Made by a program: the position numbers and the translations under genes. Shown piece after piece: positions 32,985 through 44,865 of a stretch of DNA of 64,000 nt. The DNA comes from Diogma glabrata (taxonomy: Eukaryota > Arthropoda > Insecta > Diptera > Cylindrotomidae), in contig OY856187.1 of NCBI GenBank assembly GCA_963693315.1, positions 390,935,269-390,999,268 of the forward strand, written 5' to 3'. Within the stretch, counting starts at the first letter, position 1; each line of letters opens with the position of its first letter. Under the pieces are notes generated by a model. That model searched no databases. It was given only the letters and a program-made list of their open reading frames with translations, and was not told the origin of the DNA.

Positions 32985-33735
32985 AAGTTAGGCATGTTTA
33001 GTGTTAATATAATTAATTATTTTGATATATTAACGTCTGTGAATATCCGAAGATACCATGCTAACTAGGGATTATAATCAACTTAGAATTAAGTTTCTTT
33101 TAGAAATTTATGAACGCCGACTTTGAACTTTTGAGGGTTAAAGTTATCAGGGAAAACCCATAAAGGTAATAAATTCCAGCGATAAGAGACTCTGTTGAAA
33201 AAGTCGCGTTGAAAAGCTACAGTTCTACATCTAATTATTTGAACCGTAAAGGGATGGGCTGCTACCGATGCTCGGTAGCCTTAGTCGAAAATACAACTGA
33301 TGAAATACCGTCAACATTGACTCGAAATTTTCGCTCAGATATAAAGTTTTGCATTCAGGAAATTAGTGGCTCATCTAAACCATAACATCTCAACTTGCAT
33401 ATAAGATTTTTTTGCCAAACTTTGTCAAATGCTTTGGAAATATCAAGAGCAACATCGAAAGTATCACCAAAGTTTTCAAGGGATTTATTCCAAAGATGAG
33501 TAACAAATGAAAGCAAATCTCCTGTTGCTCTTCCTTTTCGGGAGCCGTATTGTCTTTTATTAAGTAATTTGGAAGATTCTAAGAAGCTCATTAAATTAAA
33601 ATTCATATAGTTCTCAAAAACTTTAGAAACTACTGACAAAATTGAAATGGGTCTGTAATTGGATGGGTCAGTTTTACTACCCATTTTTGCAACTGGCTGT
33701 ACACTAGCAGTTTTCCATATTTCAGGGAAAATGGA
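32985..33735 (-). pseudogene. LINE family C copy 2, internally deleted
   Basis: Minus strand. The 5' end begins at IFPEIWKTASVQPVAKMG, followed by PISILSVVSKVFEN, LLNKRQYGSRKGRATGD, ALDISKAFDKVWQ and LRCYGLDEPLIS. After VDGISS-VVFSTKA the sequence jumps (about 33274) to AAHPFTVQIIRCRT and VAFQRDFFNRV, so about 800 bp including the catalytic FADD box and most of the thumb are missing. It ends with FKVGVHKFLKET, then the same 3' UTR as copy 1 and an A-rich tail (plus-strand T-rich, about 32960-32990). It faces copy 1 tail to tail, about 400 bp apart. Confidence 0.88.
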
Positions 33736-36700
33736 AAATTTGTACTTTGTACTTTGCAGCCTTTCTTTTATTGTTAATTCTGAGTTCTGACAATCCTAAT
33801 ATGGACGCAGTTGGTCGATCACTGGAAGTGCATACTTCTGAATTTGAGTTTCAGTTTTGAATCGATCATTTGAAGCAAAACGTTTAACTATTTCAATAAT
33901 TTTTTGTATCCATGGCTATTTTGTTTTAATAAATATTTCAGAGAATACGTTGCATACTTTAATGGCATTTAAATCATGAAGATGGTGCAAAATATTGGAA
34001 AAATATAATTTTCCTTCTTTGATACGTATAAATAACGAAAACTCCTTTAAGTTCCTTACTTATGAAGGCTTTTTGTGCACTAATTTAATGGAACATAAAT
34101 GTTATTATTATATCAGAAACATTATATAGATTTACATCGTATCGACACCGTCTTTAAAGCAACTTATATTGGCTTCAGGGCGTTATGACTTTAAGTTAAA
34201 TAATTTTACTGTCCGAAAAGTTTAAATCAGATTCAATGGCGATTAAACTTTCTAGTATTGCAAAAAGACTGCTCGATCTTGAATCTAGAATCAAGGATAG
34301 TTGTTTTTTCACCACCTTACCATGTTTTCGTAGATTGTCTTTCTTTATTGGTAATTTGCGAAACATCAGCACTTTTCTAATTTTTGCTATTACGAAACTT
34401 ATTTCGTCATGCTGAACATGAACTACCTAAGATTGTACGGCAACTAATACTGAAAAATTTTCTTCGTCTACGAAGGGTCTGTTTCTTCAAAATATATATT
34501 TTTCCCTACATGAATATTGCTGATGCTTCTTTTATAAAATATAATTATAATCGCTGAAAGAAATAAACCCAATTGACGATAAGCATTAATCAAAGATTCT
34601 ACTTTTTTCCTAACGGCATTACCAGTCGTAATTGAATCAACGTTCTATTAAGTTTGAACATTTGAATATGTTGGTCAACAGCGTTAAACATTTATCAGAT
34701 GGCAAGAACCAGATTCCAAAAGCAATATTTGCCATGAACAAACGAGCATCATGTATCTGCGATTATTTACTTGCGGCAAACTGTTAGAATATTAAGTAGG
34801 AATATTTCACCGTATCTTTTGAGGAATTTCTTCCTCGGATTTTTTCACGTCTTAAAAATTGTTTGGTTAGGTCCAGTTTATGCTTTTTTATTAAAAATTA
34901 ATTAATTTTCTTCAGCGTATTATAATTATTAATTTTTTAACTTAAATAAGCATAAATATAAGTTTGTTTAATTTTTACCGAAACCGGTAAAAAATTATAA
35001 ATTTACCGTTTTTTTGTGTTAATGTGTTTTTGGGTGGTAAATCGCTATTGCTATCGCTATTGCAAATCGCTATTGGTTAACCGCTATTGCAAACCCTATA
35101 ATGTATGTATCGCTGTATGTAGACAAATTTTTGTGTAACGCTTTCTCAACAACGGATAAATCAATTTTAACGAAAAAGGTCGCAATCAATGTATCTTGGC
35201 TTAACTTAGACCACAGTTTTTTTCTAGCGAAATTAAATCGTTTGTTGTTTAGTGGTTTCCAAAAAACTGAAAATCATCTCTTGCAAATATCATGAGATTT
35301 AATAATGCTATCAAAGTCATGAAACTTCCATATTGTTTGTCATCATATCAGCCATTTATAATGACATTTGTATAAACAATTGCTATCTTATTTTTCGAGT
35401 TTTGGCTACGTAAACGCATGAGATCTTGATGAAACTTTTGAATTAAAATGAGCTGCAAACGCATTCGGGTTTATTTGAATATAGAAAATATGAGTTTTCT
35501 CAAAATTTGACTAAGGAGTCGGCGAGGATGTCTGCGGATCGTTTACACAACTGTTTTTTTAAGCTTCAATAACACTCATTCAATTTTGTTGAAACTCAGA
35601 GCATAAGCTTTTAGTAATGTTTATAGTAATTTTGCAATTTTCGGTTTGTCACTTTCAGCTATATAGCTTTAACTTCATTCTTTTAAATATATCACAACAA
35701 CAGCCATTGACGAATCTTTGGTAGAATGTATCAGTTAACATAGAAGAAAAATAGCTTTTGAGGTGTCTTGTATTTTGTGGTCGGTGTTCATCTAACAAAT
35801 GCTGACCCTTTATCTTACTGATAGGTTTAGGTTGGGCTGTTGACAGTTGTATTGGAGACCATTTTTGATATTCACATTTTAATGATATCTTCACCTTTCA
35901 ATACCTTCTGAATCGTTCTAGATAACTTATTTTAGTTTGCAGTCTGAGTATGTTATTAAATTTAAATATGATTACACACACATATTTACATTCTATTTAA
36001 ATTATTACAATTGATGTGTCGTTTAATAAATAAATCTTAATTTTGCGTATTTTAGGCTTTAAAACACCTAATTGAGCTAATATTCACTTTTTGTTGACTT
36101 TTTTTCAAATTTGATTTAATATTTGTTTTGCAATTTTTCGTTTTTTATTTGTATTTATGTTCTATAAAACATATTTTTGGACAATGCAGTTAAATTATAT
36201 GCTATAATTTTTTTTATATTTGGTATTTTAGAATACCTTATCCAGTGACTGGTTTGTTTTTAATCTTACGGGAAGTTCCTGGCGTTGCCCCTATGGTCAG
36301 ACCCCCATCCCACTAGTTTATAAAATATTTTTCATACAACTCATGCATTTCTCTTTTCTCAATCACTGAAAACAATTTTAAAATTATTAAAACAATAAAT
36401 TGCTAAGCCTCAAAAAATCATTCAACCATTTAACCGTACACAATAAAACTTTTGCAATTCAACATCCTATCGATAATCTATGCCTATATCCTAAAAACTA
36501 AACACGACAAAAAATTAAATCCGTAATTCATTTAACAATTAAATTTGTATCTAGAGAAAATCTAGGAAAATTTAAAAACAGAAAAATAAATACAATTTTC
36601 TTGTTTTACAAAAATATTCCAACAAAACCTCATCAACCACATCGTTCTTGTATCTCATAAACAATCAAATATTCAAATTTATAGGATAATTTTATTGTTG

Positions 36701-38151
36701 TCCTTCTTTAGAAATATAAATGTTATACAAGAAAATGAACATTATTCAAAGTGTTTTTTGTTTAGGAAAATATATATGAAAATTGTCAGAAAATTTTATA
36801 AAATTTCCATTCTATTGATTTCTAATCGAAAGTTTCCGCTAATTCGAATTTTAAGTTTTAAATAAAATTAGATCAGTTTTTTGAGATTTGCTTCATATGT
36901 AAGAGGGGTGGATTAAAAGTTCTGAGAGTTCTTCAATCGTAAGGAGTACTTCAAACTTTCTCTCTTCTGATCTCCCATTCGATTTAGATATCGTACATTC
37001 CGTTTAGAAACAAGTTTTACTCTAGATATTGCTTTAATTATTAATTCTAAGTTCATTTCGGGAGCCCATTGCAGTTTGTACTCTGTTATACATATTCGAA
37101 TTGAATATTCAATATTCAAATTTTACTTGTCTCTTATTCTTCTAATCAAAATCATCATCATCTACATCGCTTACATTGTATTGTTCTTGAACATTTTGAT
37201 TAATAAAATTATTTCAAAGTATTTTCATTTCAGGATATTCACTTTTATGTAACGATAGAAATTTAACAATTAGAAAGTCGGTTTTATTAGAAAACAAATA
37301 AAAGGAAACAAAGTAATAATGGAAAATATATTAGAGTGACAATTGCTATTTGCAGGATTGATTTAATTTTATTTGAATTAATTTTTATATAATATTCATT
37401 ACTTTGATTTTAATTACAGTTTATCGCATGTTTGAAGAGTGGCATTTGTCTGAAAACGGAGTTGAATTAATATTGTGTGACTTGCAACCGGTAATAAATT
37501 GGGGTGGTAATAGATCCTTGGATGCAGTTGCAGTCTGACCGACAAATTCACAATTCCAGTGAACATATTTTTACAGATCATTGCATTTGGCTACAAATTT
37601 ATGTTTCTTTTCATTTGAACCTCTAATGACCTAACGTGGAAAAGTGCTAAAATTACATTGCTCCATTTGTATTTTTTTAGTATTAAAAATAACTGTAAAA
37701 TCCTTAGAAAATTGAGAAATATTATAAATTTCAACTAAAATAACAATAATACGTTGTTGAATGGTAAAAAGAAAAAACTCGTATTAATTATGCAGTTTAC
37801 GATAGGCCGTTTTCTTTTATGTTTGACAATATTATGAATATTAATTTATCCCCTATGCTTCATTTTTATTTTTATTTTCTTCGTATTTTAATTTTTTTCG
37901 CTTAGTAGAAAATATTTATAAAATTTTCGAAAAGAAATATATTTACCCTTCTCTCAAGAGAAAGTATTTTTATTATTATTATTATTATTATTTTCATTTT
38001 TTATATGTTTTGTTTTTCCAAAAATGAAAAACCTATATTAAAATGTATAAATAATATGTATAGGTACAGTGATGTTGTTCAACGATTATTGAAATTAGAA
38101 CGTAAGATAGGTTCGAGGGATTTTAAGACGTTATGAGAGTTAAAAAAAAAA
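33736..38151. other. No confident gene; possible minus-strand coding remnant at 33740-34085
   Basis: Between 34085 and 33740 on the minus strand a frame with two stops reads HHLHDLNAIKVCNVFSEIF, KIIEIVKRFASNDRF and KYALPVIDQLRPY. Its composition is protein-like, but I do not recognise it. 35030-35100 has five ATCGCTATT words. Frames at 35101-35295, 35655-35894 and 36913-37119 lack motifs. A (TTA)n tract lies at about 37973-37993. Confidence 0.4.
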
Positions 38152-38270
38152 ACTTTTCTACTATAGTAGATGAAAAGTCTATTTTAAATGCTGGTTTAAG
38201 CCCCTGCGAAAGTAGCTTTTTATATCTAGTCTAAAATCACTTTTACAAAATAAAAAATTGTCGTTGCTAT
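38152..38270 (+). repeat. Dispersed repeat G, copy 1
   Basis: TTTTCTACTATAGTAGATGA, AAAGTCTATTTT, TTAAGCCCCTGCGAAA and TTGTCGTTGCTATG occur in the same order as at 40078-40255 (two half units) and, inverted, at 57294-57378. Confidence 0.65.
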
Positions 38271-38370
38271 GAATTGCTGATGAATTGCTTTGCGATGAAT
38301 TGCTTTGCGATGAATTGCTGTGCGATGAATTGCTTGCGACGAATTGCTTGCGATGAATTGCTTGCGACAA
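38265..38370. repeat. 15-17-bp tandem repeat (GCGATGAATTGCTT)n
   Basis: About seven units of GATGAATTGCTTTGC and shorter variants. On the minus strand it would encode NSSQSNSS repeats inside a frame with no other support. Confidence 0.9.
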
Positions 38371-38574
38371 ATTAGCCGGGAATCATTTTCATGCAATTTT
38401 ATTAAACCTTTAAATCAAAGCTACCATAGTTTTATGTAAAGCAATCGTGTTGTTTGCTAATTTAACAATCGTAGCAAAAACTGCGAAAAACCGTACGTCA
38501 AGTTTCAATTAAAATTGATACTATTATTTTAACTATAACAAACCTTAACAAAAACTTTTCAAATCATTAAATAT

Positions 38575-38970
38575 TTATTTATTTATGTTATTTGATAATG
38601 ACATTTCGTTTTCTAAACATCTTGCAGTTATGTTCAAGATATATGTAAGTTCATTGAGGACTTGAAGAAGTAGATTACCCTCGCGGTTCACATTGAAGCC
38701 CAACGCAAAGTGAACGCTTTTATCTAAGCAAGCGCGTAATTTTCCTTTCAGCAGGAATGTAAGAACAACCCTTTCGCACGACTGATTTGCAAAATAATTA
38801 GTTTTTAGATTTCTTAAACGAGCTAAATATATTGAAAAATTTGAAAAAAAGGAACTAAACATGGCATGACTTTCACTATAAATCTCATACATTAATTCAT
38901 TTGTCTCAAAACTGGTGCATATATGTTTAAAAAAAATTACGTTCACTAAAGAAAACATTCCAGCAGACAT
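38575..38970 (-). other. Unrecognised 131-codon open frame
   Basis: A minus-strand frame with balanced, non-repetitive composition (MSAGMFSLVNVIFFKH ... CERVVLTFLLKGKLRACLDK ... LTYILNITARCLEN). No signal peptide, zinc-binding set or catalytic motif is evident, and upstream sequence gives no matching continuation. It could be an exon, a transposon remnant or chance; I cannot choose. Confidence 0.2.
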
Positions 38971-39354
38971 TCCTAAAGAACCATTTAATGGTATGTGTCC
39001 AGAAACTTTAAAAGAACATTAAAATAAGGAAGATAATATAATTTTGAATTGGTTGCATTGCATGATGAAAAAATCGTGTCGTTAACGAAACGGTATTACT
39101 GACATACTTCAATGAATTATGGTATTACCTTTATATTATTTTATGACATTTTCATTTTCATAGGACCACCTGATCGGTTCGGACCTTTTGCATTATGTAG
39201 TACCTAGTTTGTACCATCAATAAAAATGATGTACAAGGAGCCAAGATGTGTTTGTGAAAAACGGTTCTGAAAAAATCTATTTCGGACATATTTAAATGAA
39301 AAGATGATACAATCAGCAAACTACTGAAAAACCTCTACATTTAGCGTTTCAAGA

Positions 39355-40077
39355 AAATATTACAAAATTAAAAATTCAAAATTCTCAAAATATTGTAAAA
39401 ATTATCAAAAAATGAAAAATTTAAACTTTTTTCAAAATTCTAAAAATAATCCAAAAATTGTTACAAAATAAAAATTCTAAAAATATTGCAAAAATTCAAA
39501 ATTCACAATTCAAAAATTCAAAATTCTAAAAATATTTTTTTTTTTTTTAATAAAATGTGATGTGTAGTAGGCATTACAATATGTGTCACAACAACACATA
39601 AAAACCTTTTAAGACCAAGGTCCCACAACAACATGCGTTCTAAGGATGTTAATGGACGCAAATCTGTTTTTATTGCAAAAATTATAACAATATAAATTTG
39701 AAACTTTTTTCAAAATTCGAAAAATTAAAAGAAAATCAAAAATTTAAACTTTTGCAAAATTCTAAAAATATCCCAAAAATTCTTAAAAAATTAAAAATTT
39801 AGCTTTTTTCAGAATTCTAAAAATATTTTAAAAATTCAAAATTCAAAAATTCTATTTTTTTTCAAAATTCAAAAAATATTGCGAAAATTTTAATAAAATT
39901 AAAAATACAAACTTTTTCAAAATTATAAAAATATTCCGAAAATTCTTACAAAATCAGAAATTAAAACTTTTTTCAAAATGCCGAAATTATTGCAAAAATT
40001 CAAAATTCAAAAATTTCAACATTTTCCAAAATTCTAAAATTATGGAAAAACATTACAAAAAAATCAAAAATACAAAC
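39355..40077. repeat. A-rich degenerate tandem array (~60-bp period)
   Basis: Words such as TTTTTTCAAAATTCTAAAA, AATATTGCAAAAATTC and CAAAAATTTAAAC recur irregularly; complement of the array at 26650-27110. Interrupted at 39535-39663 by a LINE A 3' end. Confidence 0.7.
39535..39663 (-). mobile_element. LINE family A copy 4, 3'-end stub
   Basis: Plus strand shows a T run (39535-39548), AATAAAATGTGATGTGTAG, ATGTGTCACAACAACACAT and a single GACCAAGGTC unit, then CCCACAACAAC: the minus-strand last ~125 bp of LINE A with its poly(A). Extreme 5' truncation. Confidence 0.85.
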
Positions 40078-40255
40078 TTTTTTCTATGATAGCAGATGAT
40101 TAGTCTATTTTCAGCAAGCTTAATCCCCTGTGAAAATGATTTTTTCTATGATAGCATATAAAAGGTCTATTTTCATCATGCTTAATCCCCTGTGAAAATG
40201 CATTTTTTTCACTAGTGTAAAAAGAATAACAAATTGTAGTTGCTATGGTATTTTC
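40078..40255 (+). repeat. Dispersed repeat G, copy 2 with tandem duplication
   Basis: The ~62-bp left half (TTTCTATGATAGCA ... TTAATCCCCTGTGAAAATG) occurs twice in tandem (40078-40140, 40141-40202), then TTCACTAGTGTAAAAAGAAT and AAATTGTAGTTGCTATGG. Confidence 0.75.
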
Positions 40256-40657
40256 ATATAATTTCATATAAGTTTTTAAACAAAGCAACCATGAAAAAAA
40301 AAATGAATTTTAAATGTTATTTTGTTGATTTCTAATTTAATAATTTCTAATAAATATTGTTTATATATTAACTATCACAGAAAAAATTGCATTTCCTACG
40401 CGAGATAAATAGCTATTTATGTATTAAGGGCTTAAAGTATGTCTTTTCCGCTTGAGAGTGAAATTGTTGCTCGAGGCGTTAGCCGAGAGAAACAATCACT
40501 CGAAAGCAAAAAAGATACTTTATGCCTGAATTACATACAAGATTTTTTGTACGAGTAAGATTCTGTATTATTTGCATAAGTAAAAATACATATATTTACA
40601 CGAAATAGTCAAATATTTTTTCGAAAATTATTTTATCAAAGTAGTTTTTCGAAATAA

Positions 40658-40800
40658 TCTTATATATATAAAAATCACGTGTCACGATGTTTGTCCGCGA
40701 TGAACTCCGTAACAACGTAACCAATCTTAATGAAATGTTGTACAATGTGTGTATGATGGTCCAGCTTGAGAGATAGGATAGTAATTATCTTGATTAAATG
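40658..40800 (+). mobile_element. Possible Helitron-type 5' end
   Basis: TCTTATATATATAAAAATCA followed by CGATGTTTGTCCGCGATGAA and CTCCGTAACAACGTAACC resembles the TC-TATATATA 5' termini and adjoining conserved block of insect Helitron-like repeats. No 3' hairpin/CTRR partner or helicase is seen nearby. Confidence 0.35.
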
Positions 40801-40904
40801 CCTAAATATTTTTTAATTGTAAATTAAATGTTAAATATGGATTGTTCATATGCCAACTTTCAGATGGCAGCGTAAATCAATTTATTCAATTGATAGTAAA
40901 CTTC

Positions 40905-41135
40905 AGGCGTGCTATACACCTGAGCTAAACTATGCGAAATATGCGAACTATGTTTTTAAAAAAGTAATGTTTTAATGCGAATAAAGCTTTTTCAAGAAAA
41001 TGTAATGTTTCCGTTTTTCTTTTTTAAAAATTTTGTTTCGGTAATGTTTTTTTCTATAATTACATTATATACATTATTTTTTAAAAACATAGTTCACATA
41101 TTTTGCATAGTTTAGCTCAGGTGTATAGCGTGCCT
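40905..41135. repeat. 231-bp MITE with ~58-bp terminal inverted repeats
   Basis: Left end AGGCGTGCTATACACCTGAG continues to GTTTTTAAAAAA (about 58 bp), and the right end is its near-exact complement (four mismatches). AACTTC lies immediately outside on both sides, a possible target duplication. No ORF in the AT-rich centre. Confidence 0.85.
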
Positions 41136-41874
41136 TAACTTCATATAAGGCAATTATTAGACTATCAAATATGTTTAAGTAAAAAAGTTTTGTTTTATAT
41201 TTGATAATAAACGAAAAGCATATCATGCTATGTCAAATACGTTACCAAAGATTATTAACAATTTTGTGGAGGTTATATATTAATTATAGTAGTGCTATAA
41301 AGTATCGAAATCTGTAAAAAATTAGTGTATTGGTTTTTATAAAGTTTTAATAAAAATAAGAGTAAAAATAAAGAAAACAATAATTTAAATTTATTTTTTA
41401 ATTTTTTTAATTTTTTTAAATTTTTCATTGGTCTTCAATGTTAATTTACAAAAATCAATATCAAATAAAATAGAACGATTAGAGGTAAAAAAATTGTCAT
41501 CAAAACTTGATGAAAAACTAGCGAAATTTAATTTACTACCTTTATGCTTGATTTATAGTCGGTAACTTTAACTTAACGTCAAGTACAAATGTATGAAAAT
41601 GCACTATAGGCGCGTATATGGAGAACTGATGACATACACAACTTCGAAAAAAACGGGAGGAAGACGGATCGTAATGCGGTTTTTTGCATTCGATTTAGAA
41701 AGTCATTTGAGAAAAATGTCCGTCAATTTTTAATTGTTGACGGGTTTAGTTGCACCGGTGCACCTAAAAAATGCATAAAAAATAGTGCATTTTTACAACG
41801 AAATAAAAAATGTTAGTATTCAACAAATAAAAAAGAAATTGGGCTGAAACCTGGTTCCCATATGATTTTGGGGT

Positions 41875-42310
41875 CGCTGAACACGAATATGATGTTTAAA
41901 AAGTGCTAGGATGCACTCGGACATCACTATGATGGACATACTGGCACCTTCTCCTGGGTTTTCACTTATTTTTTTATGAAATGCATCAGAAAATGTTCCC
42001 GGGTGGGGTTTTGAGGTCGCTGATCACCACTACGACGTTTAAAAGGTGCTAGGATGCAGCCGGACATCACTATGTCCAATGTCCATATCGTGCACCTTCT
42101 CCTGGGTTTTCACCTATTTTTTTATGAAATGCATCAGAAAATGTTTCCTGGGGGTTTTTGAGGTCGCTGATCACGACTACGACGTTTAAAAGGTGCTAGG
42201 ATGCACCCGGACATTACTATGTCCATATCGTGCACCTTCTCCTGGGTTTTTCACATATTTATTTTTTGAAATGCATCAAAAAATGTTACAGTGGAATTTT
42301 TGAAGTCGCT
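41875..42310. repeat. ~145-bp tandem units in left TIR (three)
   Basis: CGCTGATCACGA marks starts at 41875, 42018, 42165 and a final edge at 42307; each unit contains GTGCTAGGATGCA, CCGGACATCACTATG, GCACCTTCTCCTGGGTTTTC and GAAATGCATCAGAAAATG. Confidence 0.9.
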
Positions 42311-42544
42311 GATCACGAATATATAGATCTTGGTAAAAATCTATTTATTTTTTGATGGTTGTAATTCGAAATCCAGTAAACTTCTTATGAATGGAACTGA
42401 ATTTTATTAAAAAAACAATATCGAGTTAAAATACAATAATATGTACAGTAATAAAAAAACTTACAAATAAAGTATTTAATTAAATACAAAATAAATTTTT
42501 ATGTACCTTGTTCTAACGACACCACAATTTATTCTTACAATAAC

Positions 42545-43080
42545 ATATGTTTTTCGGCAAACGGCTGTAAAGTTTAACTTTACTGCCGCTGGGGAGTATC
42601 TTAAGTCTTACTTTTTAGCCGGCGGCTGCAAAAGTAATCCATTTTTATTTTATCTGCCGGCGGCTGTAAAGTAACTTTCATATATTTACGGCGGCTGTAA
42701 AGTAACTTTCATATTTTTACGGCGGCAGTAAAGTAATTTTCATATTTTTACGGCGGCAGTAAAGTAAAATAACATAATATTATTAATTTGTTCAAAACAG
42801 AATGCATTTCAGTTCATTTTAATGAATCAAAATCAATAAAAATTAATTTCAGAAATTTTATTATCCAAAACATATTTATAAAAAATTTGATGCATTAAGT
42901 TTATATTTTTAAACAAATTCAAACGTTTGCCGAAAAAAATAGTGTATTGAATTCGGAGCTAATGTGACTTTTTGTGTTTCTTCTATAATTGTCGGCCTCC
43001 CTACGGTCGGCCGCCAAACTATAGACCCAACACAAAAAGTACAACTTTAGCTCCTAATTCAAGAATATACTATTTAATTT
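42545..43080 (-). repeat. Dispersed repeat F, copy 2, with hairpin and 31-bp tandem repeat
   Basis: Minus-strand copy of 29880-30250, including the hairpin with GGCGGCCGACC centre (about 42955-43075). At 42657-42775 a 31-bp unit (GGCGGCAGTAAAGTAATTTT plus CATATTTTTAC) is repeated nearly four times; the copy at 30190 has about 1.5 units. Confidence 0.8.
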
Positions 43081-43612
43081 TACTAACAATTCTGATTTTT
43101 TAATTTTTTCTTTTTAACTTGTAAATACACTCGCTGCCAATACCGAAATGAAAATTTAAAATTTTATTTGACAATTCATCTACAAACTAAATGCTCTGCG
43201 CGACTGGTAATACGGTAACTATAATTTTACTTTTTATCGGGAAAATTCCTACAAATACGAGGCCCACAAATTTACTTTATTCACCTAGGGAGGAAAAAGA
43301 GGTTACAAGTAATAAATTATAAAAATATATTATATGATTATTATTTTATAATTTTCATTTATTTTATTAAAATATTATTGTCCAGTAACTTTATACATCA
43401 CAGTATGCGTCAAATCCGGTAGTTCTGATTTTTTGTAGACTTGTTTATGATGTTGGCCTAACGAATAATCCAAGTTTGTGACCTCGAGCGCCGAACGCAA
43501 CTTTTTCAAAAATCGAAAAAACCGCCAAAAAATTGTTATTTTTTCAAATTTTGGCGATTATAACCCTAAAGGACTAGTTTTTTCTCTATACTTTCTTAGG
43601 ACGTTTTTAAAG

Positions 43613-43910
43613 TAGGCTAAATTTGCTACAATATGATACTAGAACTCTCTGTAGAGAGTCTCTGTACACAAAAGCTCTCTGTAGACCCAACAGTTTCCGA
43701 GATTAAGCCTTTCAAAGTTTATCATTTTTTTCGAACTTTGCTATTTTTTGCAATTCTGTCGTTATGAATGAATTTTCGAGTGACGTCTAAAATATTGCAA
43801 AATATTGCGAAGTTAAAAAATTATAAACTTTGAAAGGCTCAATCTCGGAAACTATTGGGTTTACAGAGACACTTCTAGTATCATATTGTAGCAAATTTAG
43901 TCTACAAAAA
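43613..43910. repeat. ~300-bp imperfect inverted repeat
   Basis: Left arm CTAAATTTGCTACAATATGA ... AAGCCTTTCAAAGTTT and right arm AAACTTTGAAAGGCTC ... TCATATTGTAGCAAATTTAG. The left arm has an extra ~25 bp with repeated CTCTCTGTAGA. Confidence 0.8.
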
Positions 43911-44339
43911 TCGATTAAAACTATATTCACAAAGTGTTCAAAAAGTTTACTATTATATAGAATAATTTCTTAAACAACACACATAAAACAAACAAAAAAT
44001 ATTTAAAACAATTAACACGTGCACGAAAACATTTAACGTATAAATGCGAGAGTCACCACTCGTCTGATAAAAAAAAGAACACAATTTCAAGTTTTTGGTA
44101 TACAGTGCAAAGTCACTTTCATATGATTTGAAAAAAAAATAATTAAATTTATTATACTTGTTTTTCTATTATTTTAATAATTTTATCAGTTATGTTCACT
44201 ACCAGTGAACCAGTATCAGTTATGTTGACTACCGTGTAAATCGAGTAATTTTTTAGACTTCGTGTACTCGATCAGCGAACCTGAAAACCTCTCAAAAACG
44301 ATTTTGTATGCTGTCGACGCTCCTAATCCCTCGTGTTCG

Positions 44340-44632
44340 TGATCAGCGACTTCAAAAATTCCACGGTAACATTTTTTGATGCATTTCAAAAAATAAATAT
44401 GTGAAAAACCCAGGAGAAGGTGCACGATATGGACATAGTAATGTCCGGGTGCATCCTAGCACCTTTTAAACGTCGTAGTCGTGATCAGCGACCTCCAAAA
44501 CCGCCCGGAAACATTTCCTGATGCATTTCATAAAAAAATAGGTGAAAACCCAGGAGAAGGTGCACGATATGGACTTAGTGATGTCCGGTTGCATCCTAGC
44601 ACTTTTTAAACATCATATTCGTGTTCAGTGAC
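44340..44632. repeat. ~142-bp tandem units in right TIR (two)
   Basis: Same unit as in the left arm, inverted, with GATCAGCGAC landmarks at 44341 and 44483 and a diverged one at 44622. Confidence 0.85.
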
Positions 44633-44865
44633 CCCAAAAACATCTAGGAACCAAGTTTCAGCCCAATTTCTTTTTTATTTGTTGAATACTAACATTTTTT
44701 TATTTCGTTGTAAAAATGCACTATTTTTTATGCATTTTTTAGATGCACTGGTGCAACTAAACCCGTCAACAATTAAAAATTGACGGACATTTTTCTCAAA
44801 TGACTTTCTAAATCGAATGCAAAAAACCGCATTACGATCCGTCTTCCTCCCGTTTTTTTCGAAGT

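Larger units (their letters stand above)
41641..44865. mobile_element. 3.2-kb non-autonomous element with long TIRs
   Basis: The left arm 41641-42322 and right arm 44330-44865 are inverted copies: ACTTCGAAAAAAACGGGAGG at the edge, AATTGTTGACGGGTTTAGT, AAATTGGGCTGAAAC, then ~145-bp tandem units. The right arm has one unit fewer (536 vs 682 bp). The 2-kb interior holds repeat F copy 2 (42545-43080), a smaller inverted repeat (43613-43910) and AT-rich sequence, with no transposase. It fits a fold-back-like element; related GTTAACTTTAAC words lie outside both ends, so the true termini may be further out. Confidence 0.75.

Noticed and set aside
38265..38370. CRISPR-like short repeats
   Set aside because: Units are contiguous 15-17-bp tandem repeats without spacers; a minisatellite in a eukaryotic genome.
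39160..39220. Possible exon after TTTTCATAG (GPPDRFGPFALC)
   Set aside because: Only about 16 codons before a stop, no matching donor or neighbouring exon.
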